64,000 nucleotides of DNA from Chrysogorgia sp. JL179-B06 (GCA_035772405.1 JAYKKM010000350.1:930001-994000); one strand, 5' to 3'. Numbered from the stretch's first letter, positions 46,175-54,800 are shown. Notes: generated by a model from the sequence alone, not told the origin. Program-made: numbers and translations.

Positions 46175-46426
46175 AGTAGTAGTAAACTGGGCGTCCGAAC
46201 CCACTACCCTCATTCTGCCAACCGCATCCCAAAAAACTGTCGTATTCTCCAAAAATCCTGTACCGCGGGCTCACCCAGTGAGTCGTAATTATTTTGAATT
46301 AGAGTTTCCCCAATTCAAAATGAGTTAGAACCCCCCAGCCCCAGTACCCCAGCTGTGTCCCCCTACCCTGGGGTAGATAGCGCGTTGCATCCTATCGTCG
46401 TACATAACAAATCCAATAAGACTCTT
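46175..46426 (+). repeat. Polinton left terminal inverted repeat
   Basis: Starts agtagtagtaaactgggcg and mirrors 63549-63800 base for base as far as I can compare. The terminal triplet AGT is repeated three times. The inner 100 bp also encodes the end of the small minus-strand gene at 46325-46540. Confidence 0.95.
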
Positions 46427-46540
46427 GAGATCACTCTCCGTGTATCCAGTGACTTTTTCTAGGTAGGCAATAGTGAGTAACCTCTCTCGATAGGATAAGT
46501 CCGAGTCGTATATAATTTTTAAAAACTTTTCACTTATCAT
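46325..46540 (-). CDS. Small Polinton protein ending inside the TIR
   Basis: 71 residues from the ATG at 46540, which follows ATAAAATG immediately after the polymerase stop codon. A longer frame from 46621 exists but ignores that signal. The N-terminal half is helical (SYRERLLTIAYLEKVTGY). The last third is encoded by the terminal repeat itself (YDDRMQRAIYPRVGG). Function unknown. Coding sequence in a TIR is constrained by the need to keep both ends identical, so the C-terminus may be of little importance. Confidence 0.45.
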   Translation of the reverse strand: MISEKFLKIIYDSDLSYRERLLTIAYLEKVTGYTESDLKSLIGFVMYDDRMQRAIYPRVGGHSWGTGAGGF

Positions 46541-46541
46541 T

Positions 46542-49500
46542 TTATTTTGTAATTCGATAGTGTCCGAGTGCGAGTGTATCAACACCATTCTCAAGAATAT
46601 GTCGTTTATCATCGTCAGCACTTAATGCAATCTTATTAATTTGTTCTGTAAAAATTTCGTGACCATGTGATCGTAGTGTCGTCATTTTTCTACAAGCTGA
46701 CTTTCGGGATTGTAAACATTTAAGATAGTCGTTAAAGCCAATACACTTTTCAACTACACCTTTTTTAACTCCTTTACATTTTTTCACAGTTATTTCGTTA
46801 AGTTTGCAAGCGTAGAGTTTAGATCTTAATCCAACGAATTCTAAAACTTGTTGACCAGCGTACTCGTCTTTCATCATTCCAATAACTTTCTTATTAATTC
46901 CAGTTGGAATACAAGAAGGGTGGTCTTTAGAGTAGGCAGACGTATCAAATCTCTCAACAACATCCTCTGAGATATCTTTGTAGAAATCTTCCGTTTGGAT
47001 TTCGTACATGAGTGAGTCGGTGTCAGTGAACAAGAGCGTTGCGTTATTTCCATACTTGGGTTTAATATAGTCATAGTGAAATTCGTACATGAGTGTTTTA
47101 CTTAAATCCAGAATACTCATGCCGAGGTAGACTGGTTTGTCAAATTTTACTTTAGTTCTTTTCATATGAACTGCCACTAAATTTTTACTAAAAATTGTAC
47201 GATGATGATAGTTTGGTTTTACAACAAGTTTTTCTCATTTTCTCTTCAGTAGTGACGAGTTGAATGTCTACCCTATTACGAATATTTTCCATAGTCTTTC
47301 CAAACACAGAGTTATTCATTAGTTTAAAAAAGTCTTTCTCAAAGTCATTCTTAGCTTTTGTTCTGAGTTGTGTGTTTTTGTCAATGTAGGGTGCCATCCA
47401 CGCAGACTCATCAAATGTTAATCCCCGATGAATTTTCGTGAGTTTCATTCCTAATCTTAAATACATTTCTAGATTTTTCTTATGCAAAACATATTTTGTC
47501 TTGTTATTTAAGTTTGGAATAAGTTTTTCAATCCCATTCACCATCACACGTTCAGGTGCAAGTGGGTATTCACTATGCATGTCGTGGAGTTCCTTAGGGT
47601 ACTCTAAATCTACTTCTAAAATACATGGTACATCATGCCACTGATTAACATCTTTCATCCATCTGAAATTACCAGTGGGGAGTTTTAAACTCATTGCCCA
47701 TCCGTAAAGATTATTAGCGTCCAGATAGGGAAGGTAGACGCTTGGTTTTGTCATGTCCCATTCGTAGAGACCGATGAGACCTTTTTCTTTAAGATAGTTG
47801 AGATACATATTGTTAGCTTTAGCATGTCGTTTAATAATTGTACTGACACCACCACGAATCCCTAACTCGACCATGAGTAACATATCAATGTCAGTAAGTA
47901 AGTCTAGTTCTATTCTAGTAGTTTTTAATAGTGCATCCCAACTAAGACCAGGAGATGTGTAATAGAAAGCAGGATCAAGTGTATAATGTGTTTTACATGT
48001 CTTTCTGAAACTCTCAAAAACATCTTCGAGTAACATCACGTCTGTTTTAAGATAGAGATCATGATATTCTCGCATCGTTGTCATTCTAAACCGTTTCCAT
48101 ACTTCTTTAGCGTGAGTGTAGTCTTTGTCAGTGATATCACTATCAGTGAGTTTAGAGTAAAATTTCTCTTTGGGTGGTAGTTGTGGTTCATCAAGAGACG
48201 CGAGTCCTGTCATGTGTTCATAGGGGTAAACTCCTTTCCTTGAAAGCAAGTCTGTGTTTTTACCAAATACTTTATGAGTAGACACAAGACTTTTCGTGTC
48301 AAGGTTTTTGACTAATGAGTCAAGACTTGAAGCCATGAATTTAAAACTATCTAGAAATCTAATTTCTCTTTTGATAGGTTTTTCTTCCTCATCTTGGTCA
48401 ACGACAATATCTTTACTGAAGGAGATATATTTTTCCTCGTTGTTAGGTACACATTTAATATCACCATCAGTGACTCCAAGACTTTTCACAAACAAGTGTG
48501 CGTCGTAGCCAGATAAGTTATGAAAAATAACTGGTACAAATGTTGGAAGTCTGTATTTTAAATTACAACTATTATGGGCCGCACCTCGAAATTTACCAGT
48601 GAGATGACAGTGGTCTCTTACCTTATAATCCTCTTTACCTTTTTTAGTTAACTTACTCCAGTCTTCTTGACATAACCAACATACATTACTTGCCTCATAG
48701 TTGAGTTTATCTTGTACATCGTATATCATAGATTTCGCGATCTTAAATTTCTCGTAAATATTTTTTATAGTTTTTTCTATTGCAAGAACAAACTTTTCAC
48801 CTATATTTTCACCTTCACATGTCTTAGTATACAAAACAGGTTTTTCGTAGTGAAGTGTATCGTCGAAACATTTAAGATGAAAACAGTACCCAGATGGAGT
48901 ATGATGTTGGTGTTGTGTAGTAGAACTACTCTCTGGATTGTTGGTACATGTTGAGATAGGTGTAAGAAATGACTCAAAGTCCGCATAGATCACAAACGGA
49001 ACGTCTTGTGATTTGAAATAGTTTTTAAACTTCACTTTCTCACCTTCTTTTGGCATTTCTGTTTTGATACAATCTATATTTGAGCAGTACTCGTTGTGTT
49101 TCTCTAACACATCTTTTGTGGTAAAACTATTCAGACATCGATAACAATAGTGAGCCTTACTATGATGTTTTGTTTTTACTCCTGCCATGAGTCGACTCAT
49201 ATTTTTAATCCATACGTAGTGTAAGTTCGACGTACCATCTTCACACTGTTCAGTGATAAGTAGTAAATTAATAGTGTTTCCTGAATCACCAAGTACAAGT
49301 AGTGGGTAGACTCCGTCGCTCTTGTCGTAACCAAAGACGTTGATATGTATTTTGTTAGTTTTTGAGAATTTTTTAATGTTAGTTAGTGTCATTGGGAATG
49401 TAGTGGTAGTCCAATCAAACTTTTCACTCTCTCGTCTCATCTCGTCAGTGAGCCGTTCTGGATGTTTTTGTTTTAACATTCTCGCAGAGGTAATACTCCA

Positions 49501-50196
49501 TTTGAAACACTCATGGTCTTTCTTGTTTTGAACGTTGATAATAGCTTCTTTTCTAATGAGAGCGGCTGGTGTAGGAATGTAGGATGATCCACCCATGGGT
49601 GTGTATGTATCCATAAAAATGTCAAGTTTCACAACATGTTTTACTCGCCAACTACTACCTCTTTTCAAGTAAGCGGCGAGACTCTCTTGGATTTTTCCAA
49701 TCATCTTTTGATACACTTCAGTCGAGTCTGTTCCTTCTAGTAATATCTCTGTGAGAGAGTGAAACATAGCGGCGGCCTCTACATCACCAGCGTCAGTGGC
49801 TCTCACCATGACACATTCAAAAATGAGTTTTGTCTTGTTACCGTTAGACTTTGTCAGCTCGTGTTTCCAGAGATCAATGACGTGCGGTTTTGCAATCTTT
49901 TCTAAAAAAGACTTTGGATCTACTTTCCCAATAGCAGGTAATGTATAGGTTTTAGTAAATCTGTTAAGTGCAGACTCTTTCTCCTCCAAAACTTGATCTC
50001 GCGCGTCACGAAACTCTTCTTCGTCATGGTCTTCGGCGTCATGAAACTCTTCTTCTGGTTGTGTTTTGAATAAAGCGCCAACTTTGTTCTGTAGTGTTGC
50101 GAATGCGTTTGTAACACTATTACGAATAGTGTCTGGTACATGACTAGCAAACCATGTTGCCATTGCACCTAATTTTCGTGTTAAAAAGTAACTCAT
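46542..50196 (-). pseudogene. Protein-primed family B DNA polymerase, one frameshift
   Basis: The main frame (50196-47188, 1002 residues) and a second frame (to 46542) together make about 1210 residues, normal for Polinton PolB. Visible: a C2H2-like finger CYRCLNSF...HNEYC (about residue 352), exonuclease motif I YADFESF (Asp near 406), exo II SGYDAHLF, exo III LKTDVMLLEDVF, polymerase motif A YLDANNLYGW (about 824), and motif B LMNNSVFGKT (about 960). Motif C, LFTDTDSLMYE, lies in the second frame. The shift falls in a T5 run at 47229-47233 (A5 on the coding strand), so without correction the enzyme loses motif C. The start ATG at 50196 follows ATAATAAATAGATAGACA. It would copy the element from a protein primer. 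Confidence 0.9.
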
Positions 50197-50242
50197 TGTC
50201 TATCTATTTATTATGTGAAGTTTGACGACGTGAGACTATCGA

Positions 50243-50268
50243 TTTTCTAATTTGGCTAGATTAGAAAA
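50243..50268. terminator. Intergenic hairpin
   Basis: ttttctaat / attagaaaa, 9-bp stem and 8-nt loop, between the stop of the 50281 gene and the start of the polymerase gene. One of four similar hairpins in Polinton gaps. Confidence 0.4.
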
Positions 50269-50280
50269 ATAAGACTTACA

Positions 50281-50649
50281 CTACTCTTTTCGAAATGAGA
50301 ACAAAGTATCGTCAATCATTAAACTTTTACCTTGTTTCATTCGATACGTGATGGACCAAGCAAAAACATTAAGATGTTTTGCTAGTTTCGATATACTTCC
50401 ATAGACGGTTTCTTCACCTGTACTCATATTAATTTTTACAATAGGTTGTGCTTTTCTATTAACTTTTCTTAGTAGAGACGAGTCTATAGTTTCCATACCT
50501 AACAACTGACAAAGACCACTGTATCCTCTTTTATCACGACTTACTTTAATTTTCCTTTCTTTTGCAATAGCGAGTAAGTCACATAATGAAGGACGTACCT
50601 TTTCACCTTCTCGTGGTTTACTAACTCTTTTTTTAATGAAAGCTGACAT
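50281..50649 (-). CDS. Putative DNA-binding protein (SAP-like plus NUMOD1-like)
   Basis: 122 residues from the ATG at 50649, which is preceded by ATAATAAAGAGAGA; the longer frame from 50703 ignores this signal. Residues 20-52 (SLCDLLAIAKERKIKV...GYSGLCQLLG) resemble a SAP-type helix pair. Residues 72-120 (MSTGEETVYGSISKLAKHLN...MIDDTLFSF) resemble NUMOD1, a helix-turn-helix module found next to homing and viral nucleases. No nuclease is attached. DNA binding, perhaps regulatory, is inferred. Lies between polymerase and SSB-like genes in the minus block. Confidence 0.4.
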   Translation of the reverse strand: MSAFIKKRVSKPREGEKVRPSLCDLLAIAKERKIKVSRDKRGYSGLCQLLGMETIDSSLLRKVNRKAQPIVKINMSTGEETVYGSISKLAKHLNVFAWSITYRMKQGKSLMIDDTLFSFRKE

Positions 50650-50726
50650 TCTCTCTTTATTATTACATGTACTCTTTGTCTTTAAAGTAACACGATTTTT
50701 CAAAAAAGAACTTCTTTTGAAAAACT

Positions 50727-50990
50727 TTAATCTGATTCGTATCCTTCGTCTTCCATTTGTCTACTCTCGTACTGCTCGTACTCGTCGTCGTCTAGTTGTC
50801 CAAGTAGAAAATAAAAAATATTACTTGGTGAGTGGTTATATTGCTCGACTATCATTTTCATTAAAAGAGTAAATGTTAACACCCCATCTTCGTTTGTGTA
50901 GAGTGAGATAAACTCTTCAAGTCTATCTTGTTCATAGTGTTCGTCTGCTAGAGTTTCAAAAAGTAGTGTAAGTTTTAACAACATACTCAT
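50727..50990 (-). CDS. Small acidic protein, unknown
   Basis: 87 residues: a helical N-terminal two-thirds and a strongly acidic tail (LDDDEYEQYESRQMEDEGYE). The ATG follows TATAATAAAGAGAGAACAATA. Its tail resembles that of the small plus-strand protein at 63443 in composition. No domain recognised. Confidence 0.5.
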   Translation of the reverse strand: MSMLLKLTLLFETLADEHYEQDRLEEFISLYTNEDGVLTFTLLMKMIVEQYNHSPSNIFYFLLGQLDDDEYEQYESRQMEDEGYESD

Positions 50991-51015
50991 TATTGTTCTC
51001 TCTTTATTATAGTTC

Positions 51016-51489
51016 TCACTGTTTTAGGATAGTCAATTCCCCAAGTTTAAGTTGTAGGAACGATATGTTCTTCTTGTTGGTGTGAACCCCAGTGAGTACG
51101 ACTTCTACGTCTACTTTTAGATCACGAAGTCTCAACACATCATCTAGTTTGAGTTGTTCCCCTGATCCTTCGTTACAAAAGTAAGATATCGCAGGTTGGA
51201 GTTTGAGGTAGACTATGTTCCCATAGACACAATCTCTAATTCCTTTAATCTCCTCTACTCCTTTCAACACATGGAGTTGAACTTGTTGGATAAAAGTGTT
51301 AAATGTCTCGAGTTGATCTGAGTCAAGTTTAATTCCTATTGTGAATTTGTTCTTGTCAAATTTACTTATCTTAACTCCTTCTGTGAAGCATCCTCTCAAC
51401 ACAAATGGTTTTGTTTCTATCACCACATTCCCTCCTCCAAACTTCTCGTTAGGAATAAAACTATGAATAAACACTTGTTCACTACACAT
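51016..51489 (-). CDS. SSB-like protein, paralogue 1
   Basis: 157 residues. Begins with an FGGGNVVIETKPFVL strand pattern, then VKISKFDKNKFTIGIKLD, and ends VDVEVVLTGVHTNKKNISFLQLKLGELTIL. The beta-rich layout and the final strand pair recall phage-type OB-fold single-strand DNA-binding proteins, but this is a pattern judgement. It is paralogous along its whole length to the next upstream gene. ATG preceded by TATAATAAAGAGAGA. Role inferred: protecting displaced strands during protein-primed replication. Confidence 0.5.
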   Translation of the reverse strand: MCSEQVFIHSFIPNEKFGGGNVVIETKPFVLRGCFTEGVKISKFDKNKFTIGIKLDSDQLETFNTFIQQVQLHVLKGVEEIKGIRDCVYGNIVYLKLQPAISYFCNEGSGEQLKLDDVLRLRDLKVDVEVVLTGVHTNKKNISFLQLKLGELTILKQ

Positions 51490-51552
51490 TCTCTCTTTAT
51501 TATAGTCATTTTTCTAAGTGTTCTCATCTGTTTAAACCTGTCTTGCTATAAG

Positions 51553-51576
51553 TTTTCAAACATCTCCGTTTGAAAA
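51553..51576. terminator. Intergenic hairpin
   Basis: ttttcaaac / gtttgaaaa, 9-bp stem and 6-nt loop, in the gap between the two SSB-like genes. Confidence 0.4.
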
Positions 51577-51602
51577 TTTTATTCTTATTCTCTTACACTT
51601 AT

Positions 51603-52101
51603 CTAAAAAACAATACGATCCCGTTTTACTTTCTTTTGTTCTTCCTTATCTAATATGACTAATTCATGAAGATAGAGATGTAAGTGAGCTATTTCGTCTT
51701 TTACGAAAACACTACTCACATCAACGGCGGCATTGACTTTATAGTTTTTTTGGTTTTTTAAGTTCGTGAAATTCTACTTCTTCGTCGTTTTCTTTGTAGA
51801 TTGAGAAAAGGTTAGCGTCTACACGGACATAGACTTTATTTGTGTACAAACTATTTTTTATTTCTTTCACTGGAATACCTTTTTCTAATAGCCCGTCGAG
51901 ACACTCTTGACTTACTTTCTCTAATCTCAACAACTGTTCTTCGTCAAGACATAACACCATTGTAGACTTTTTCTTATCGAATTTACTTTCTTGCACACCA
52001 AACGTAAACACATCTTTGAATAGGATAGGTTTTGTTTTAATGTTCACCGACACACCACCAAACTTCTTATTTCCAACACACTCTCCAATTTCAATACTCA
52101 T
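51603..52101 (-). pseudogene. SSB-like protein, paralogue 2, frameshifted near its C-terminus
   Basis: The main frame (52101-51739) gives 120 residues starting MSIEIGECVGNKKFGGVSV and containing SKFDKKKSTMVLCLDEEQL, clearly homologous to paralogue 1. It stops in an A-rich run. In the +1 frame the sequence stays open to 51603 and reads YKVNAAVDVSSVF...LHLYLHELVIL, which matches the C-terminus of paralogue 1 position by position. So one indel in the T7/T6 runs at 51745-51759 has cut a protein of about 166 residues. Either a real lesion, a sequencing error, or programmed slippage. ATG preceded by GATAAATAAAGTAGAGAAGT. Confidence 0.6.
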
Positions 52102-52135
52102 ACTTCTCTACTTTATTTATCCATCTACGAGTGAA

Positions 52136-52173
52136 TGGTTATCGATTTTAGACGAAGTACGCCAACACCTCGT
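52136..52173. repeat. 38-bp gene-junction repeat, copy A
   Basis: Contains tggttatcgattttagac and gccaacacct. Matches 52595-52632 with six mismatches. Lies just downstream of the stop of the gene at 52180 (minus). Confidence 0.6.
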
Positions 52174-52179
52174 CTCCTC

Positions 52180-52557
52180 TCACCCAAGTACGTCGAAATG
52201 TCTAGTGCGTTTGTACGTTGGTGTACGTCGTGACGTTGGTGTAATGATAGTGTTGTTGTTCTCGTACGCTAGTAGACTACTAGCGTCCTCGTACTCCACA
52301 TTAAAATTCTCGTTCTCAAAAACTATCTTTGCCTTAACACACTCCAACGAACAAAACTTACCCGTACGTATCGTAGATTCTTTTTTGTGGACACTATCAC
52401 CACTTTTCTTTTCCTCCTCTCTAAGAACTCTGTCTTTAATAACAAACACAGAGTCTTTTGTAATATGTTTTCGAACAACCTCTGTTGGTAACAGACGTAT
52501 TGGACATTGGTAGGTTGTGTTCAAAATAAGTTTTGAGTCCCAATCACATGTGTTCAT
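52180..52557 (-). CDS. Small Cys-containing protein, unknown
   Basis: 125 residues. Has YQCPIRLLP near residue 16 and GKFCSLECVKAKI near residue 69; the FCSxxC pattern is like MYM/FCS-type zinc fingers, but a full zinc site cannot be built with confidence. The tail is Thr/Arg-rich. One of three Polinton genes without an ATAAA motif before its ATG (it has tttagacaaaaacaacagta instead), so it may be expressed at a different time. Confidence 0.4.
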   Translation of the reverse strand: MNTCDWDSKLILNTTYQCPIRLLPTEVVRKHITKDSVFVIKDRVLREEEKKSGDSVHKKESTIRTGKFCSLECVKAKIVFENENFNVEYEDASSLLAYENNNTIITPTSRRTPTYKRTRHFDVLG

Positions 52558-52594
52558 TACTGTTGTTTTTGTCTAAAGCACGTCATCGTTTGTG

Positions 52595-52632
52595 TGGTTA
52601 TTGATTTTAGACAATGTACATCAACACCTTGT
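52595..52632. repeat. 38-bp gene-junction repeat, copy B
   Basis: Second copy of the 52136-52173 repeat; overlaps the stop codon of the next gene (52607). May serve as a 3'-end signal. Confidence 0.6.
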
Positions 52633-53008
52633 ACCCACCCCAACCTACTCCAAAGTACATCGCTCCCTCTGTTGTCGACAGGTACTCTTGCATCTCCGAC
52701 GACGGTGTGTAGTAATCACGTAGTCGCGGTTCTTCGCGAAACGTTGCGGAGAGTGCGTCAAGAGCTGCGTTCGTATCGTTGATGTTGCGGTTAGCGTCCG
52801 ACAAAGCAAGTCGTAGTCGCGTGAGTTTGTCTCTATGTTCAACCTCTTCTTCGTTCCACATTTCTTTTTCGCGCGCAAGTCTCTCCATTGCAATATTGTG
52901 ACGTTTCATTTCTTCACCGTACTTGTTTCCATCGAGACTTTTGAATAGAAAACCAGCACCTGCGAATGCAAGTGCGTTGAATACACCTCCTGCCATCATA
53001 CTTGTCAT
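52607..53008 (-). CDS. Membrane-anchored coiled-coil protein
   Basis: 133 residues: an N-terminal hydrophobic segment (GGVFNALAFAGAGFLF, residues 7-22), a long charged coiled-coil (about 30-85), and a glycine/aromatic C-terminus (GVGWGGYKVL). The ATG is in TTATGAATAAATG and lies 10 bp from the divergent gene at 53019. Probably a virion or assembly protein attached to membrane; not recognised as a named family. Confidence 0.55.
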   Translation of the reverse strand: MTSMMAGGVFNALAFAGAGFLFKSLDGNKYGEEMKRHNIAMERLAREKEMWNEEEVEHRDKLTRLRLALSDANRNINDTNAALDALSATFREEPRLRDYYTPSSEMQEYLSTTEGAMYFGVGWGGYKVLMYIV

Positions 53009-53018
53009 TTATTCATAA
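53009..53018. promoter_or_regulatory. 10-bp divergent promoter
   Basis: Only ttattcataa separates two start codons on opposite strands. Read outward, both strands carry ATAAATG directly at the start codon (TTATTCATAAATG on plus, TTATGAATAAATG on minus). Confidence 0.6.
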
Positions 53019-53291
53019 ATGGGATGTAAAGCAAGCAAGGTTGTCGAACACAACGGAGAACTCTATAACGAAGACTCAGTGTTCACTCGACGACTACTCA
53101 CTGGAGTCACAGCGAGTAAAGACGCAGAAGGTATCTCGGGGAACATCCAACTCGCTGTATCAAAAACAAGAAAGAAAAAATACACGCGTGTTTGTAGAGA
53201 TGAAATAGAAAAACCACTAATAAATGTTCACAGGAGTACAGTCGCGACAATCGTACCTGGAGGAGTACACGACGAAAGTGTGCCGACTTAA
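53019..53291 (+). CDS. Predicted N-acylated protein (MGC start)
   Basis: 90 residues starting MGCKASK: Gly2 with Ser6 fits an N-myristoylation signal and Cys3 is a common palmitoylation site, so membrane attachment of the N-terminus is predicted. A basic stretch (KTRKKKYTR) could help membrane or nucleic-acid binding. The gene overlaps the next one (53224) in another frame. Matrix-like role is inference. ATG is part of ATAAATG. Confidence 0.6.
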   Translation: MGCKASKVVEHNGELYNEDSVFTRRLLTGVTASKDAEGISGNIQLAVSKTRKKKYTRVCRDEIEKPLINVHRSTVATIVPGGVHDESVPT

Positions 53292-53415
53292 GAAAAAAGT
53301 GGTAGAGTTGGAGAGTTATGCAAAGTCGTACATGAAGAAAATAAGTGATCTTGAGTTGGAGAATACGTATCTAAAAAGCCAACAAGGCAGTACATTCGCT
53401 AAGAGAAAGTTGTAG
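53224..53415 (+). CDS. Short coiled-coil protein overlapping its neighbour
   Basis: 63 residues; the central part (CRLKKKVVELESYAKSYMKKISDLELENTYL region) is a strong coiled-coil. The start is supported by ACTAATAAATG, the element-wide start motif, although it lies within the end of the 53019 gene (68-bp overlap). Function unknown. Confidence 0.55.
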   Translation: MFTGVQSRQSYLEEYTTKVCRLKKKVVELESYAKSYMKKISDLELENTYLKSQQGSTFAKRKL

Positions 53416-53416
53416 G

Positions 53417-53795
53417 ACTCGAAAGTATCTGAGAGATACCTGTGAGACGACCTGTGAGTAGACTTGAGTAAACTTTGAGTAGATTTGAGATGACCTGTGA
53501 GGTATCTGTGAGACACCTGTGAGACGACCTGTGAGGTATCTGGTTTTTACTGCTTCTTTACTCAAAAGTATCTGAGAGATACCTGTGAGATGACCTGTGA
53601 GTAGACTTGAGTAAACTTTGAGTAGACTTGAGGTACCTGTGAGATGACCTGGTTTTTACTGCTTCTTTACTCAAAAGTATCTGAGAGATACCTGTGAGAT
53701 GACCTGTGAGTAGACTTGAGTAAACTTTGAGTAGACTTGAGGTACCTGTGAGATGACCTGGTTTTTACTGCTTCTTTACTCAAAAGTATCTGAGT
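53417..53795 (+). repeat. Three tandem units (143/110/110 bp) in a Polinton gap
   Basis: Units start with caaaagtatctgagagatac (53417, 53560, 53670; a fourth partial start at 53779), contain several cctgtgaga words and end with ggtttttactgcttctttac. Occupies the longest non-coding gap of the second gene block, between 53415 and 53807. Confidence 0.85.
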
Positions 53796-53806
53796 AATAG
53801 ATAAAG

Positions 53807-54127
53807 ATGGAAACTATAACTAACTCAAATCCTACTAAAATTAAAGACCCAAAGAGGGTCGAAGCAGGTAAGAGACTCGCCGCGATAAGTAAAACTGCGA
53901 AGGAGAAAAAAGCTATGGAGAGACTCAAGACAACACAAGAGTGTGAGTCTAGCGATAGTAGGTTTAGCTTTGGGTACGTTATCGGAATAGTTGGCGCTCT
54001 CACAGGTGTTGGCGCGTTATACCTCACGTATCAAGAGTACAAACAAGACAAGTCACCACCATCAGCTCCAACTAACACGTCTACTACTACACCTACTACA
54101 AAATCTGCCATGGAGAGTTTCGACTAG
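53807..54127 (+). CDS. Single-pass membrane protein with PSAP motif
   Basis: 106 residues: a basic N-terminal half (KDPKRVEAGKRLAAISKTAK), one transmembrane helix (YVIGIVGALTGVGALYLTY, about 58-76), then a Pro/Thr-rich tail with SPPSAPTNTS. PSAP is a late-domain motif that binds TSG101 in budding viruses. I recall the basic KDPKRVEAGK-type N-terminus from other Polintons. ATG preceded by TAGATAAAG. Confidence 0.6.
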   Translation: METITNSNPTKIKDPKRVEAGKRLAAISKTAKEKKAMERLKTTQECESSDSRFSFGYVIGIVGALTGVGALYLTYQEYKQDKSPPSAPTNTSTTTPTTKSAMESFD

Positions 54128-54152
54128 GAAAAAAAAACATACTAATAAAAGA

Positions 54153-54377
54153 ATGACAAGTAACAAAGTAATTATGAATGAAGTGTACGACACTTTACTC
54201 TACGTCGCTGCTGGAGTTGGTATTGGCATGCTGTCAAAGAAAGTGTTTGGAGAGTCTCTAGGTACACCTAGTAGTGTCGCGGGAACATTGAAACTCGCCG
54301 TTGCAGTGAGTGTTGGAACAGTCGCTGTGAAATACGCACAACAGAAAAAACTTATTCCAGACGACCCTTTCAAGTGA
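54153..54377 (+). CDS. Small two-helix membrane protein
   Basis: 74 residues from the ATG at 54153, supported by ACTAATAAAAGA. Two hydrophobic helices (LLYVAAGVGIGML; LKLAVAVSVGTVAVKYA). A longer frame starting at 53991 overlaps the previous gene and is not supported by the start motif. Function unknown. Confidence 0.55.
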   Translation: MTSNKVIMNEVYDTLLYVAAGVGIGMLSKKVFGESLGTPSSVAGTLKLAVAVSVGTVAVKYAQQKKLIPDDPFK

Positions 54378-54403
54378 AAAAAAAACACACTAATAAAAAA
54401 GAC

Positions 54404-54784
54404 ATGCCTAATCAAGTTTTGGAGGAGTTAAGTCATCGTGTCAAGAGTGACATGAAGAGTTCAAAGAAGAAGATGTTGCGTCTCAAAGTGAAAGCTGTCG
54501 CGAAAATAGTAGTGACTACAGTTTTACTCGTAGGTGGAGTCGCCGTGACTATCTTAATCCCGAACCCGATATCAGGAGCTATCGTTATTGGAGCCGCTAC
54601 CGTACTATCTGGATCAGAAGGAATCAAACATACTTTGAAACGATTCATCACCTTGAAAAAGTTCAACAAAGAAGTCAAAAAGACAGACAAAGACGTGGAT
54701 TTGAAACTTCTCGTCGATGGTATTAATAGGTCAGGCGCTCCGTCTGCACCACCAGGTTATCCAGACTTGGGTGTTAGAACCTAG
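54404..54784 (+). CDS. Membrane protein with PSAP and PPxY motifs
   Basis: 126 residues from ATG 54404 (after ACTAATAAAAAAGAC). A basic N-terminus, then two adjoining hydrophobic segments (IVVTTVLLVGGVAVTILI; ISGAIVIGAATVL), then a soluble tail ending GAPSAPPGYPDLG. The tail combines PSAP (TSG101-type) and PPGY (PPxY, NEDD4-type) late-domain motifs within eight residues. In enveloped viruses such motifs recruit ESCRT for budding. That role here is inference. Confidence 0.6.
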   Translation: MPNQVLEELSHRVKSDMKSSKKKMLRLKVKAVAKIVVTTVLLVGGVAVTILIPNPISGAIVIGAATVLSGSEGIKHTLKRFITLKKFNKEVKKTDKDVDLKLLVDGINRSGAPSAPPGYPDLGVRT

Positions 54785-54800
54785 ATCGCATTGTCCAATA

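Noticed and set aside
51739..51760. Programmed -1 frameshifting at the A-rich end of the second SSB-like gene
   Set aside because: The continuation lies in the +1 frame, while the slippery A runs would favour -1, which meets a stop soon; an indel is simpler.
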